A stretch of DNA of 64,000 nucleotides from JADJWR01 sp964509545 (GCA_964509545.1 CAZDXQ010000013.1:14030-78029), one strand, 5' to 3'; positions 16,285 through 25,570 are shown, numbered from the stretch's first letter. A program made the numbers and translations. Notes: generated from the letters alone by a model not told the origin.

Positions 16285-18450
16285 TCAGCGCCGGGCGTTG
16301 ACCACGTTCAGTGCCCGGTCCGCAGGCGGCCACTGCCGGGCGAGCAGAGCGGAGATCTCGACGGCCGGCACCGGCCGGCTGAAGTAGTACCCCTGCAGCA
16401 GATCGCAGGCCATGTCTTTCAGCATCTGCGCCTGCTCGCCGGTCTCGACGCCTTCGGCAGTGACGCTGAAGCCCATGCTTCGCGCCATCGACAGGATGGC
16501 GCGCACGATGGCGAGATCCTCGCCGTCGTCGGGCAGTCCTTCGATGAAGCTGCGATCGATCTTCAGGTTGTTGAGCGGCATGCGCTTCAGGTAGCTCATT
16601 GACGAATAGCCGGTGCCGAAATCGTCGAGCGCGACGCGCACGCCGGCGCCGCGCAGCGCCTCGAGCGTTGCCAGCGTGGCCCCGCCTTCCTCCATGACCG
16701 CGCTTTCGGTCACTTCCAGTTCGAGCAGTTCCGGCCTCAGTTCGGTCTCGGCCAGCGCATCGAGTACGTTGCGGACCAGCATCGGATCGCGGAACTGCAG
16801 TGGCGACAGGTTGACCGCGACGCGCAGGCCGAAGCCTGCGCGCTGCCAGCGGGCCGCTTCGGCGCACGCCGTGCGCAGCACCCATTGGCCGATCGGGATG
16901 ATCAGGCCGTTTTCCTCGGCCAGCGGAATGAACTCGAGCGGCGGCACGAGGCCGCGGGTCGGATGCTGCCAGCGGATCAGCGCTTCGGCCGAGACGATGC
17001 GCCCTGCGGCGACGTCGAACTGCGGCTGGTAGGCGAGGGTGAACTCGCCGCGTTCCAGCGCCTGGCGCAGGCTGCTCTCGAGTTCCATGCGCTTGACCGC
17101 CAGTTCGGTCAGGGAGGCGCTGTAGAACTGGCAGTTGTCGCGGCCGAGGTCCTTGGCGTGGTACATCGCCGTGTCGGAATGCTTGAGCAGCGTCGCCGCG
17201 TCGGCGCCGTCTTCCGGGTAAACGGCGATGCCGATGCTGGCGGTCAGCAGCAGCTGCCGGCCGTTCAGCTTGAACGGACGCCGCATCAGCTGCAGCACGC
17301 GATGGGCGACGACCAGCGCATCCTCGGGCCGTGCGATGTCGAGGATCAGCGCCGTGAATTCGTCACCGCCGAGGCGGGCGAGTTCGACGTCAGCGCTCGG
17401 GTCGCCGCCGCGCGAGACCACGTCCGACGGTCGCAGGCCCTGCCGCAGCCGATCAGCCGCCCATTGCAGGATCAGGTCTCCGGCGCTGTGTCCCATCGTG
17501 TCGTTGATGTTCTTGAACCCGTCCAGGTCCATGAACAGCACGCCGAGGCGGCGCGCGCCAGTTTCGGCGCGCCTGATCTCGCGGTCCACGCGCTCGAGGA
17601 ACGACTGCCGGTTCGGCAGCCCGGTGAGGCCGTCGAAGTAGGCCAGGCGGGCGATGCGCTGTTCGGCCTCCTTGCGCTCGGTGATGTCGCGCGACAGGAC
17701 GATGAAGTGCGGCCGGTCGCCGGCGGCGGTGGCCTTGCGCGACACGGAAAGCTCGAACCAGCAGGCCCCTTTCGGCAACTGCAGCTCGAACTGCTTGCCC
17801 GTTGCCGAACCGTTCCTGTCCGCCTCCGCGAGCGCCTCCATGCAGACCTGCGCGGCTGCCGATGGCAGCACTTCGCGCAGCGTCCGGCCGAGGAAGGCCT
17901 CGGGTGGGGCCGCCAGCAGGTCGGTGCGCGGGCTGCGGTAGTCGAGGTAGCGGCCGTCGATGTCGACCTCGAACAGCAGGTCTGGAATGGCCTGCAGCAC
18001 GGCGGCATTGCGCGCGTTGGCGGTGCGCAGGTCGAGCAGCAGTTGGCGGCTGCGCAGCAGGTAGCGGACCCGGTGGCCGATCAGGGCCCAGTTGATCGGC
18101 TTGGCGATGAAGTCGGTCGCGCCCGACTCATAGGCGCGCTCGATCGAGGCGAGATCGTCCATGCCGGTGACCATGACGATGGGCACTTCTTCGCCGACCT
18201 CGGTGCGCAGCTGCGCGCAGACCTCGAATCCGCTCAGCCCCGGCATCTCGACGTCGAGCATCACCATGTCGCAGGGCTGGCGGCGGAACAGGGCGAGACC
18301 TTCCTCGCCATGACCGGCGGTGGCGACCGTGAAGCCGGTCTTTGTCAGCGCCGCGCGCATCAGCAGCAGCGCCGACGGATCGTCGTCGACGACGAGGATC
18401 CGTGCCGCCGTCGACCCCTTTGGCGCGGGCGCTTGCTGCGTCTTAAGCAC
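16285..18450 (-). CDS. Response regulator with PAS, GGDEF and EAL domains
   Basis: A 721-residue cyclic-di-GMP enzyme. A receiver domain (phosphoacceptor Asp66 in VMLDVEMPG, Lys in FIAKPIN) is followed by a PAS domain at about 145-260. A GGDEF domain carries LGGDEF and DLDGFKNINDTMGH. An EAL domain has AEALIRWQHPTRG, NLSPLQF, ELEVTES, DDFGTGYSSMSYL and TAEGVE. Both catalytic signatures are intact, so it may make or degrade c-di-GMP. It starts at GTG 18450, overlapping the kinase stop by 8 bp, and is therefore the likely output of that kinase. Confidence 0.95.
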   Translation of the reverse strand: MLKTQQAPAPKGSTAARILVVDDDPSALLLMRAALTKTGFTVATAGHGEEGLALFRRQPCDMVMLDVEMPGLSGFEVCAQLRTEVGEEVPIVMVTGMDDLASIERAYESGATDFIAKPINWALIGHRVRYLLRSRQLLLDLRTANARNAAVLQAIPDLLFEVDIDGRYLDYRSPRTDLLAAPPEAFLGRTLREVLPSAAAQVCMEALAEADRNGSATGKQFELQLPKGACWFELSVSRKATAAGDRPHFIVLSRDITERKEAEQRIARLAYFDGLTGLPNRQSFLERVDREIRRAETGARRLGVLFMDLDGFKNINDTMGHSAGDLILQWAADRLRQGLRPSDVVSRGGDPSADVELARLGGDEFTALILDIARPEDALVVAHRVLQLMRRPFKLNGRQLLLTASIGIAVYPEDGADAATLLKHSDTAMYHAKDLGRDNCQFYSASLTELAVKRMELESSLRQALERGEFTLAYQPQFDVAAGRIVSAEALIRWQHPTRGLVPPLEFIPLAEENGLIIPIGQWVLRTACAEAARWQRAGFGLRVAVNLSPLQFRDPMLVRNVLDALAETELRPELLELEVTESAVMEEGGATLATLEALRGAGVRVALDDFGTGYSSMSYLKRMPLNNLKIDRSFIEGLPDDGEDLAIVRAILSMARSMGFSVTAEGVETGEQAQMLKDMACDLLQGYYFSRPVPAVEISALLARQWPPADRALNVVNARR

Positions 18451-21211
18451 GGGCGAGCTCCGCCTCCTGGGCGAGGATCTGCTCCATCCGGGCGAGCGCC
18501 CGCGAGTGCTCGGCTCTGACCTGCTCGATCAGCGCCCGCGCCTCGTCGACGCGCTGCTCGCGCCCGAGCCGCTCGAGCTGGCGGCAGTGCTTCGACAGCC
18601 CATCGGCGCCGACATTGGCGCTGCTCGATTTCAGCGCGTGCGCGGTCCGGCTCAGCGTCTTCATGTCGGCCGCGTGCAGGGCCGACTCGATCTGCTCCAT
18701 CTGCCGCGGCGAAGTGTCGATGAACGTGCGCAGCAGTTGCTGCACCAGGCCCGTGCTCCCGCCATCGTCCAGTTCGTGCAGCGCACGCAGCGTCGCCTCG
18801 TTCAGCGCCGGCGCCTGCGGCGCCGGTTCGCGGTCCGCGGGCGCCGCTGCGGCCATCGGCGAGGCGATCCCTGCGCCCGGCATGAACTGCGCAAGCTTGG
18901 CCTGCAGTGCCGCCAGCGTGTACGGCTTGGCGAGGAAGCCGTCCATGCCCGCGGCGCGGCACTTCTCCTCGTCGCCTTGCATCGCGTTGGCGGTGAGGGC
19001 CACGATCGGCACGCGCGCCCGCTGCGCTCCGGGCAACCGGCGGATGGCGGCGGTGGCCTCATAGCCGTCCATCACCGGCATCTGGCAGTCCATCAGCACG
19101 ACGTCGAAGTCGGATGCCTGCATCCGCTCGACGGCTTCGCCGCCGTGATTGGCCACCTCGACGGCGACGCCGAGTTTCCTCAGCATGGCGCAGGCCACGC
19201 CCTGGTTGATCGGGTTGTCCTCGACCAGCAGCACCCGGCCGCGCAGCTCCGCGGCCGCCGGCGCGGGGTTCGAGGACGGCGCGCCGTCGGCAGGCTCGGC
19301 CGGCGCGTCGCGCAGCACGCTGTCGACCACGCGCAGCAGATCGGCGCGGCGGATCGGCTTGGTGACGCAGCGGCGGATGCCGGCATCCAGCCGCGCCTGC
19401 TGGTCGGCGCTGGCGTAGGTGGAGGTCAGCATCATCAACCGCGTGCCGGCGAGCCGCGGGCGGGCGCGGATTTCGCGTGCCAGCTGCAGGCCGTCCATCC
19501 GCGGCATGTGCATGTCGAGCACCGCCAGGTCGTAGGGCGTGCCGCGCCGGGCGGCGCTTTCCATCAACGCCAGCGCCTCGGTACCGCCCTGGGCGCAGGC
19601 CACACGCATGCGCCAGCCGCCGAACTGCTGTTCGAGGATGTCGCGGTTCGTGCGGTTGTCGTCGACCACCAGCACACGCACGCCCTCGAGCGCGCCCGTT
19701 TCCGGTGCGGGCACCGCTTGCGCGGCGCGCGGCAGCTGCAGATCGATATGAAAGATGGAGCCCTGCCCGGGCGCGCTTTCGACACTTATCCGGCCGCCCA
19801 TGATCGCCAGCATGCGGCGGCAGATCGCCAGGCCGAGGCCGGTGCCGCCATAGCGGCGCGTGGTGCTGCCGTCGGCCTGCGAGAAGTGTTCGAAGATCTT
19901 CTCCTGCGCCTCGGCGGCGATGCCGATGCCGGTGTCGTGCACGCTGATGCGCAGCCGCGCATCGGTCGGGTTCAGCTCCTCGAGGCGGACCCGCACCACG
20001 ACCTCGCCTTCCTCGGTGAACTTGATCGCGTTGCCGATCAGGTTGGCCAGCACCTGACGCAGGCGGAAAGGATCGCCGCGCAGCGGCAGCGGCTGGTCGG
20101 CCGGCGTGAACTGTGCCGCCAGTTCGAGTCCCTTGCTCTCCGCCGGCTGGGCGAACATGGCCATCGCGTCCTCGACCACGTCGACCATGTCGAAGTCGAC
20201 CGACTCGAGCTGCAGCTGGCCGGACTCGATCTTCGAGAAGTCGAGGATGTCGTTGATCACGCCGAGCAGATGCCTGCCCGAGGACTGGACCGCGTCGGCC
20301 CAGGCGCGCTGCTGCGGCGTCAGTTCGCTGTCGAGCAGCAGTTCGTTCATGCCGAGCACGCCGTTCATCGGCGTACGGATCTCGTGGCTCATCGTCGCCA
20401 GGAACTCGCTCTTCGCCTGGCTGGCGGCTTCGGCCGCCTCCTTGGCCATCTGCAACTGCGCGGTGCGTGCGGCGACCTCCTGCTCGAGATGGTCGCGATG
20501 GGCGGCGAGCCGGTCGTCGCGGCTGCGGATCTCCTCGATCATCGCGTTGAAGCCCTTGCCCAGTTCGTTCAGCTCGGCGATCTCGCTCGCGCCTGCACGG
20601 ACGCTGTAGTCGGCTTCGCACGTGACGCGCGCCATCGACGCGTTCAGTGACTCGAGGGGTCTGAGCACCGAGGCGTCCAGCCGGCGCAGCAGCGCCCTGC
20701 TCGCGGCCAGCGCCAGCAGGGCGGCCAGCGCCGTGGCCAGCATCTGCCACGCGACGTGGCGATAAAGACCGGAGAGGTCGACGCTCAGATGCACCGCGCC
20801 GCGCCGGTCCTGCTGGTATGCGACGGGATGGGTCACCTCGACGTGCGACGGCGTCACCGACAGTCTTTCGTCCTGCGATCGCAGGCCGGCGACCGGGGCC
20901 TCGTGATCCTTCTGGTGATAGGCGGCGAACAGGCGGCCGTCTTTCAGGTACACCGCGGCCGTATGGACACCGGGCGAGTTGCGCAGCGACTGCAGCAGCT
21001 CGCGCGCTGCATTATGGTCGTCGAACATCATCGCCGCGCTGACATTGTCGGCCAGCACGCGTGCCTGCACACGCGCGGCATCGATGAGCCCCATCAGCCC
21101 GAGCACGAAGCTGCTCGCCAGCGCGACAACGGCGACGATGCTCACGGCGACGAGCAGGCCGACGCCGTTGATCCGCATCAGGCGCGCGGCCAGTGTGACG
21201 GCCTGCTTCAT
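18443..21211 (-). CDS. Hybrid sensor histidine kinase with two receivers and Hpt
   Basis: A 922-residue inner-membrane kinase. TM1 is about 17-42, a CHASE8-like periplasmic sensor (DNVSAAMMFDDHNAARELL) about 45-145, TM2 about 153-172, then HAMP. HisKA has phospho-His276 in TMSHEIRTPMNG. HATPase shows LIGNAIKFTEEG, HDTGIGI and GGTGLGLAI. Two receivers follow (LAVLDMHMPRMDG and VVLMDCQMPVMDG). The C-terminal Hpt has the phospho-His in RTAHALKSSSANVG. ATG 21211 overlaps the YfiR-like stop (ATGA). It probably senses signals relayed by the YfiR-like protein and drives the GGDEF-EAL regulator. Confidence 0.93.
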   Translation of the reverse strand: MKQAVTLAARLMRINGVGLLVAVSIVAVVALASSFVLGLMGLIDAARVQARVLADNVSAAMMFDDHNAARELLQSLRNSPGVHTAAVYLKDGRLFAAYHQKDHEAPVAGLRSQDERLSVTPSHVEVTHPVAYQQDRRGAVHLSVDLSGLYRHVAWQMLATALAALLALAASRALLRRLDASVLRPLESLNASMARVTCEADYSVRAGASEIAELNELGKGFNAMIEEIRSRDDRLAAHRDHLEQEVAARTAQLQMAKEAAEAASQAKSEFLATMSHEIRTPMNGVLGMNELLLDSELTPQQRAWADAVQSSGRHLLGVINDILDFSKIESGQLQLESVDFDMVDVVEDAMAMFAQPAESKGLELAAQFTPADQPLPLRGDPFRLRQVLANLIGNAIKFTEEGEVVVRVRLEELNPTDARLRISVHDTGIGIAAEAQEKIFEHFSQADGSTTRRYGGTGLGLAICRRMLAIMGGRISVESAPGQGSIFHIDLQLPRAAQAVPAPETGALEGVRVLVVDDNRTNRDILEQQFGGWRMRVACAQGGTEALALMESAARRGTPYDLAVLDMHMPRMDGLQLAREIRARPRLAGTRLMMLTSTYASADQQARLDAGIRRCVTKPIRRADLLRVVDSVLRDAPAEPADGAPSSNPAPAAAELRGRVLLVEDNPINQGVACAMLRKLGVAVEVANHGGEAVERMQASDFDVVLMDCQMPVMDGYEATAAIRRLPGAQRARVPIVALTANAMQGDEEKCRAAGMDGFLAKPYTLAALQAKLAQFMPGAGIASPMAAAAPADREPAPQAPALNEATLRALHELDDGGSTGLVQQLLRTFIDTSPRQMEQIESALHAADMKTLSRTAHALKSSSANVGADGLSKHCRQLERLGREQRVDEARALIEQVRAEHSRALARMEQILAQEAELARA

Positions 21212-21738
21212 TGGTGCACCTCCGTGGCCAGGCGCAGCAGCTTCGAGCTGAGCGCCAGATTGGCGGCGCGGGCGGCGCGCAGGTTCGCTTCGAACGTGAC
21301 CCGGCTGTTGACCACGTTCATGTTCAGGGCGACACCCTGCTGCGCCGCGCCGGGGCTGTCGGCTACCGTCAGCACCGGCTGGCCCTTGACCTGTTCGAGC
21401 AGTCGGGGCAGCCCGGGCAGCGCCTGCGCGGAAACGAACACGATCTGGCAGCCGGCGCCCGACTGGCCTGCCGCCTTGCGCTGCACCGCGAGGCTGCGGC
21501 TGCCGACAGCCTTGCCCTGCAGCCCGTTCAGTTCGTCGCCGAACGGATCGTTGCCGACCACGCACAGGTTCAGGGTGCCGCCGACCTCGGCGGGCCACTC
21601 GGTGAACAGGGCGAAGTTGTAGAGGAAGGCTGCCTTCAGCCTGTACTCGGGCAGATCCTGGGCTCGCGCCGTAGCGCCCGGGCCGAACGCCCCGATCAGA
21701 GACAGCGCCAGGGACAGGGCGAAAACGGCGCGGATCAT
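21208..21738 (-). CDS. YfiR-family periplasmic protein (DUF4154)
   Basis: A 176-residue exported protein with a signal peptide (FALSLALSLIGAFGPGATARA) followed by the family signature EYRLKAAFLYNFALFTEWP, then LNLCVVGNDPFG, CQIVFVS and a C-terminal RVTFEANLRAARAANLALSSKLLRL (split: RVTFEANLRAARA then ANLALSSKLLRL). YfiR proteins repress membrane-bound diguanylate cyclases or kinases from the periplasm and respond to envelope stress. It is coupled by ATGA on both sides, so it belongs to the TonB receptor-kinase-GGDEF operon and probably modulates the adjacent CHASE8 kinase. Confidence 0.88.
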   Translation of the reverse strand: MIRAVFALSLALSLIGAFGPGATARAQDLPEYRLKAAFLYNFALFTEWPAEVGGTLNLCVVGNDPFGDELNGLQGKAVGSRSLAVQRKAAGQSGAGCQIVFVSAQALPGLPRLLEQVKGQPVLTVADSPGAAQQGVALNMNVVNSRVTFEANLRAARAANLALSSKLLRLATEVHQ

Positions 21739-21932
21739 CGCGGCCCCCGCGGCGTCGTGATCTCGAGCAGCAGCAGCTGTTCCAGCGGCAGCCGCAGCAG
21801 CTGCTCGAGCGCGTAGGGCCAGGCCAGCGACGGGTGCGCCAGCATCAGCACGAGCAGCGCCTGCGCGGCGCGGCGCCGCAAGGCGCCGCTGCGGCGGTCG
21901 CGCATGCTCCGGCCCATGGCATCGCGCTTCAC
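21735..21932 (-). CDS. Small exported peptide carrying a TonB-receptor-like LEQLL motif
   Basis: A 65-residue open frame starting at GTG 21932, 3 bp after the TonB-receptor stop and ending in an ATGA overlap with the YfiR-like gene. A hydrophobic signal (ALLVLMLAHPSLA) would release a peptide of about 28 residues, which reads YALEQLLRLP followed by LEQLLLLEITT and a basic end. The same kind of motif, SLEQLLQVSIVGASK, opens the mature TonB receptor encoded just upstream. Tight coupling on both sides supports a real gene. An ATG at 21917 is an alternative start. Function unknown; it may mimic or compete with the receptor N-terminus. Confidence 0.6.
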   Translation of the reverse strand: MKRDAMGRSMRDRRSGALRRRAAQALLVLMLAHPSLAWPYALEQLLRLPLEQLLLLEITTPRGPR

Positions 21933-21935
21933 AGT

Positions 21936-23939
21936 TCAGAACCGGTAGACCAGTTTCATCCGGACGCTGCGGCCGTCCTGCTCGATCGCGTTCTGCCAGT
22001 TGGTGTCCGCGCCAGGATGTTCGTAGCGCTTGTCGAGCAGGTTGAACAGGCCGACCGACAGCTCCAGCCCCGGCGCAAGCCGGTCGCTGAAGACGTTCAG
22101 GTTAGAAACGGTGTAGCCGCCGAGCGTCGAACCGTCGACCGTCAGCCGGGTGCCGATGTACTGCATGCCAACGCCGACGCGCAGGCCGGCCCAGGGCAGG
22201 GGCGCGGACAGGTTCAGCTTCGCCATCAGTTTCGGCGAGTTGAGCAGCCGATCGCCGGCATCGTTCTCGACCTCCTGGTAGGACACGCTGCCGCTGGCGC
22301 GGGCGCCGACGGTCCAGGTCCTGTCGGCCGACAGTTCGACGCCGTTGGCCTTGACGGTGCCGCCCGACTGGTATTGCGGAATGCCGCTCGCCGGGTCGAC
22401 GCCCAGCGTGATCAGATCGCGCAGTTTCCAGTTGAACACCGAAGCACGCACGGCGAAGTCACGCTGCAGGCGGTGGTCGGCGACCAGTTCCAGCGTGTCG
22501 ATCCGTTCGCCGCGCAGTGACGGATTGCCGACCTGCGCAAAGCCGTCGTCGTAGTCGCGCTCGTAGGCATTCGGCGCGCGGTGCGCCCGCCCATACAGCG
22601 CCTTGATCGTCGTCGACGGCATGGCGCGCCAGATCAGCGCCGCGCGCGGGCTCGCCTGCGTGCCGGTCTTGTTGTTGCGGTCGACGCGAAATCCGAGCGT
22701 GGTCGACAGCGCGTCGGTGATGCGCCACTCGTCCTGCGCATACAGGCCGTAACGGTAGCCGGTGCGGTTGATGAACAGGTCGTTGGCCGGATCGGCGAGG
22801 TCGAGCACGGCCTGGTTCTCGCGGTCGTTATCCTGCGCCTCGACGCCGACGAGCAGCTTGTGGCCGGTGATCGCCGTGCTTAGCAGGCGGGCCTCGCCGC
22901 CGCGCCACTGCCCGTCGGCAGGGAAGCTGAACGGCGAGCCGTAGCTCAGCAGACTGCGGTAGCGCTCGCGACCGGCGAACAGGCGCGCCGTGAACTGCAG
23001 CGAGTCACCGGCGAAACGTTCCTGGTACTGGATCTGCGCCGTCGTGTGCTCGTCGGCCTGGTACTGGCCGGGCACCAGCGGATCGGACAGGTAGGCTCCG
23101 GTCGGATCGTCCTTGTTCCGGTCGCCATGAACGAAGTCGAACGACCAGGCGCCGCGCCGCACGCTGGCAAAGAATTCGCGGTCGCGCTCGCCGTCGAGCC
23201 GTTCGGCAACGCCCGAGACGCCGGCGGCGCCGAAGTCGAAGGAGCGATCCTCGCCGCGCGCGCGCATGGCTGAAACCGAAAGCAGGACGTCGGTGCCGGC
23301 GACGCGGCCGCCCCAGCTCGCCCGGCCTTCCTTGGTCGATCCGGGGGCCGCATAGCCGGCGGCGAGTTCGCGGCCGACATCCTCGGCGCTGCGCGTCACC
23401 AGGTTGATCACGCCGAACATCGCGTTCTGTCCGTAGACGGCGCCGCCCGGCCCGGGGATGAACTCGATGCGCTCGACCAGATCCAGGTCAAGCGGCAGAA
23501 GGCGGCCGATCGGCGCGCTGTCGTAGACCGGGTCGTTCAGCCGGTTGCCGTTGACGGTGATCAGCACGCGGCTGTTGTAGTCGCCGGGCAGGCCAAAGCC
23601 GCGTGCGCCGAGGTAGCGGTACTGCCGGTCGTAGGTCGTGTACAGGCCGGGCAGGCTCGACAGGGCTTCTTCGAGCGTGCGCCAGCCGAATACGCGGATG
23701 TCCTGCCGCGTGAGCACGCTGACCGCTGCGGCGATCTCGTCCTGCCGCTGTTCGTATTTGGAGGCGCCGACGATCGAGACCTGCAGCAGTTGCTCCAGGC
23801 TCATCGCGGTGAGGTCCGTCGCGGCGCGTGCGCCGTGCGTCGCGGCAAGCGCGAGGCAAAGCGCCGTGAGCCGCGTACGCGCTGCGCGGCGCGACTCGAC
23901 CCGACGCGTCCTGCGCAGACGCGGTTTTCCTGCAGACAT
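21936..23939 (-). CDS. TonB-dependent outer membrane receptor
   Basis: A 667-residue receptor with a basic N-terminus and signal ending THGARA. The mature N-terminus is DLTAMSLEQLLQVSIVGASK, followed by a plug domain (VSVLTRQDIRVFGWRTLEEAL, LGARGFGLPGDYNSRVLITV, here split: LGARGFGLPGD then YNSRVLITVNG; IEFIPGPGGAVYGQNAMFGV) and a beta-barrel ending in KLVYRF with terminal Phe. No long N-terminal signalling extension is present. It is the first gene of the operon with YfiR-like, hybrid kinase and GGDEF-EAL genes, so ligand uptake may be linked to c-di-GMP output. Ligand unknown. Confidence 0.93.
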   Translation of the reverse strand: MSAGKPRLRRTRRVESRRAARTRLTALCLALAATHGARAATDLTAMSLEQLLQVSIVGASKYEQRQDEIAAAVSVLTRQDIRVFGWRTLEEALSSLPGLYTTYDRQYRYLGARGFGLPGDYNSRVLITVNGNRLNDPVYDSAPIGRLLPLDLDLVERIEFIPGPGGAVYGQNAMFGVINLVTRSAEDVGRELAAGYAAPGSTKEGRASWGGRVAGTDVLLSVSAMRARGEDRSFDFGAAGVSGVAERLDGERDREFFASVRRGAWSFDFVHGDRNKDDPTGAYLSDPLVPGQYQADEHTTAQIQYQERFAGDSLQFTARLFAGRERYRSLLSYGSPFSFPADGQWRGGEARLLSTAITGHKLLVGVEAQDNDRENQAVLDLADPANDLFINRTGYRYGLYAQDEWRITDALSTTLGFRVDRNNKTGTQASPRAALIWRAMPSTTIKALYGRAHRAPNAYERDYDDGFAQVGNPSLRGERIDTLELVADHRLQRDFAVRASVFNWKLRDLITLGVDPASGIPQYQSGGTVKANGVELSADRTWTVGARASGSVSYQEVENDAGDRLLNSPKLMAKLNLSAPLPWAGLRVGVGMQYIGTRLTVDGSTLGGYTVSNLNVFSDRLAPGLELSVGLFNLLDKRYEHPGADTNWQNAIEQDGRSVRMKLVYRF

Positions 23940-24343
23940 GTTGATTCCTTCTCCCAGGCGATCGACCGACGACCGGCGTTTTTTCCGTCATCTCGTTCCT
24001 TTTCGATCGCTTCAGATCGAACTTGAGGGCGGGGATACTTGGAAATCCGCAGCTTCTTGACTTCAGTTCAATGGACCGGAAGCCGATGCGGCCGGCAGAG
24101 TGCCAATAGCCGATCCGCCAGGCCAATCGGATGAGTCGGCACGAGGCGGCGCGCAGCCTTGCGCCGCACGGAGGCGGCGACACCATGGCCGGCGCTCGTT
24201 CGGGCTGCGCCGTCGCCGCGCAGCCGCCGGCGGGGCATCGCCGTCCGGCTTTCGCGCCGGCTGCGCCGGCGGCACGACGGGCCGCCGCATGGTGTCGATG
24301 CGCCGGACCGGTTGGCGCCGCCGAAGATCGACGGGAAGAGGCG
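23940..24343. other. Divergent promoter region
   Basis: This 404-bp gap separates the minus-strand signalling operon from the plus-strand DUF429 gene. A GAGAAGG ribosome-binding site serves the TonB receptor, and GGGAAGAGG serves DUF429. A short inverted repeat lies at 24002-24021. No convincing small gene and no c-di-GMP riboswitch core was found. Confidence 0.5.
24002..24021. promoter_or_regulatory. Inverted repeat upstream of the signalling operon
   Basis: TTCGATC and GATCGAA are perfect 7-bp arms around a six-base spacer, 63 bp upstream of the TonB-receptor start. It could be an operator or an mRNA hairpin in the leader. No regulator can be named. Confidence 0.35.
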
Positions 24344-25177
24344 ATGAGGATCTACGGCATCGATTTCACCAGCCGGCCAACGGCGCGCAAGCCGATCGTC
24401 GTCGCCGCGGGGACGCTGCGCGGTGAGTGCCTGCACATCGCGTCGATAGAGCCGATGCCGGCGTTCGAGTGCTTCGAAGCCTGGCTGTCTACGCCGGGTC
24501 CCTGGGTCGGCGGCTTCGACTTCCCTTTCGGCCTGCCGCGCCGTTTCGTCGAGGCCTTCTCGCCGGCGCGCGACTGGGTTGCGCTGACGGCATGGGCGAA
24601 GGAACTCGGGCGCGACGGCTTCTGCGCCGTCGTCCATCCGGCGTTCAGCGCCGCGAAAGGCCGGCCGGCGGACAAACATCGCGCCGTGGACGCGCTGGCC
24701 GGATCGCACAGCCCGTTGAAGACCATGGATCCGCTGCGGCGGCAGGCGATCAATCCGCCCGTGGGACTGATGTTCTACGAGGGCGCTCCGCGGCTGGCGA
24801 CGGCCGGCCTGCACGTGCCGGGGCTGCGCGAAAACGGCGACCCGAGGGTGGCGCTGGAGACCTATCCGCGCCTGGCGGCGCGGCAGCTGGGTGCGCGCCA
24901 TTACAAGAACGACGCGCCGCATTCGGCCGACGCCCTGCGCCGCGTACGCAGGGCGCTGCTGCGGGCACTTGCGGCGGGCGCGCCGCTGGGCATCGGACTG
25001 TCGCTTCCGGCGCCGCTGGCGCGCCGCTGCATCGACGACGTCGGCGGCGACTGCCTCGACGCGGTGCTGTGTGCAGTGCAGGCGGCCTGGGCCGCGCGCT
25101 GCGCCGGGCCGCGCTACGGCCTGCCGGTCGGGGTCGACCCGGTCGAGGGCTGGATCGCGACCGTCCTGCCGTCTTGA
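24344..25177 (+). CDS. DUF429 family protein
   Basis: A 277-residue protein beginning MRIYGIDFTSRPTARKPIVVA, the RNase-H-like-fold start typical of DUF429. Other family-like segments are VGGFDFPFGLPRRFV, VALETYPRLAARQLG and a late GGDCLDAVLCAVQAAW. The Asp in GIDFTS and later acidic residues resemble the metal-binding acids of RNase-H-like nucleases, but activity is unproven. ATG 24344 has a good ribosome-binding site. Neighbours are divergent or monocistronic and give no clue. Confidence 0.8.
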   Translation: MRIYGIDFTSRPTARKPIVVAAGTLRGECLHIASIEPMPAFECFEAWLSTPGPWVGGFDFPFGLPRRFVEAFSPARDWVALTAWAKELGRDGFCAVVHPAFSAAKGRPADKHRAVDALAGSHSPLKTMDPLRRQAINPPVGLMFYEGAPRLATAGLHVPGLRENGDPRVALETYPRLAARQLGARHYKNDAPHSADALRRVRRALLRALAAGAPLGIGLSLPAPLARRCIDDVGGDCLDAVLCAVQAAWAARCAGPRYGLPVGVDPVEGWIATVLPS

Positions 25178-25273
25178 GGCGAATCCCGTCCACGCGCAGG
25201 GGCTTGCCGGTGAGGCTCGCCCTACACTTGCGCCGCGTGTCTTTGCACGCGCCACCGCAAAGGAGACAAGCTG

Positions 25274-25519
25274 ATGAAGTTGCATTCCCTCATCGCCGCA
25301 GCGCTGCTCGCCACCTCCGGCGCCGCGCTGGCCTTCCACTGCCCGGCCGACATGAAGAAGATCGACGAGGCGCTGGCCAAGAACCCGAAGCTCACCACCG
25401 AGCAGATGGCCGAGGTGAAGAAGTACCGCGCCGAGGGCGAGAAGCTGCACAACGCCGGCAAGCACCAGGAATCAGTCGACACGCTGGCCAAGGCGATGAA
25501 GATCCTGAATGTGAAATAA
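25274..25519 (+). CDS. Small secreted helical protein
   Basis: An 81-residue protein with signal MKLHSLIAAALLATSGAALA and a mature start FHCPADMKKIDEALAKNP, followed by an alpha-helical Lys/Glu-rich segment ending VDTLAKAMKILNVK. An AGGAGA ribosome-binding site precedes the ATG and a strong intrinsic terminator follows 19 bp after the stop, so it is a self-contained transcription unit. Similar proteins starting FHCPxDMKKID are remembered from other betaproteobacteria; function is unknown. The single cysteine could allow dimerisation in the periplasm. Confidence 0.8.
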   Translation: MKLHSLIAAALLATSGAALAFHCPADMKKIDEALAKNPKLTTEQMAEVKKYRAEGEKLHNAGKHQESVDTLAKAMKILNVK

Positions 25520-25538
25520 ACCCGCTCGGGACGCCGAA

Positions 25539-25570
25539 GCAAACGCCGCCTGCGGGCGGCGTTTGCTTTG
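25539..25570 (+). terminator. Intrinsic terminator
   Basis: A perfect 12-bp stem, GCAAACGCCGCC with GGCGGCGTTTGC, around a TGCG loop, followed by TTTG. It lies 19 bp after the stop of the small secreted protein gene. Confidence 0.9.

Noticed and set aside
23940..24343. A c-di-GMP riboswitch before the signalling operon
   Set aside because: No GEMM-type conserved core was found on either strand; only a short inverted repeat is present.
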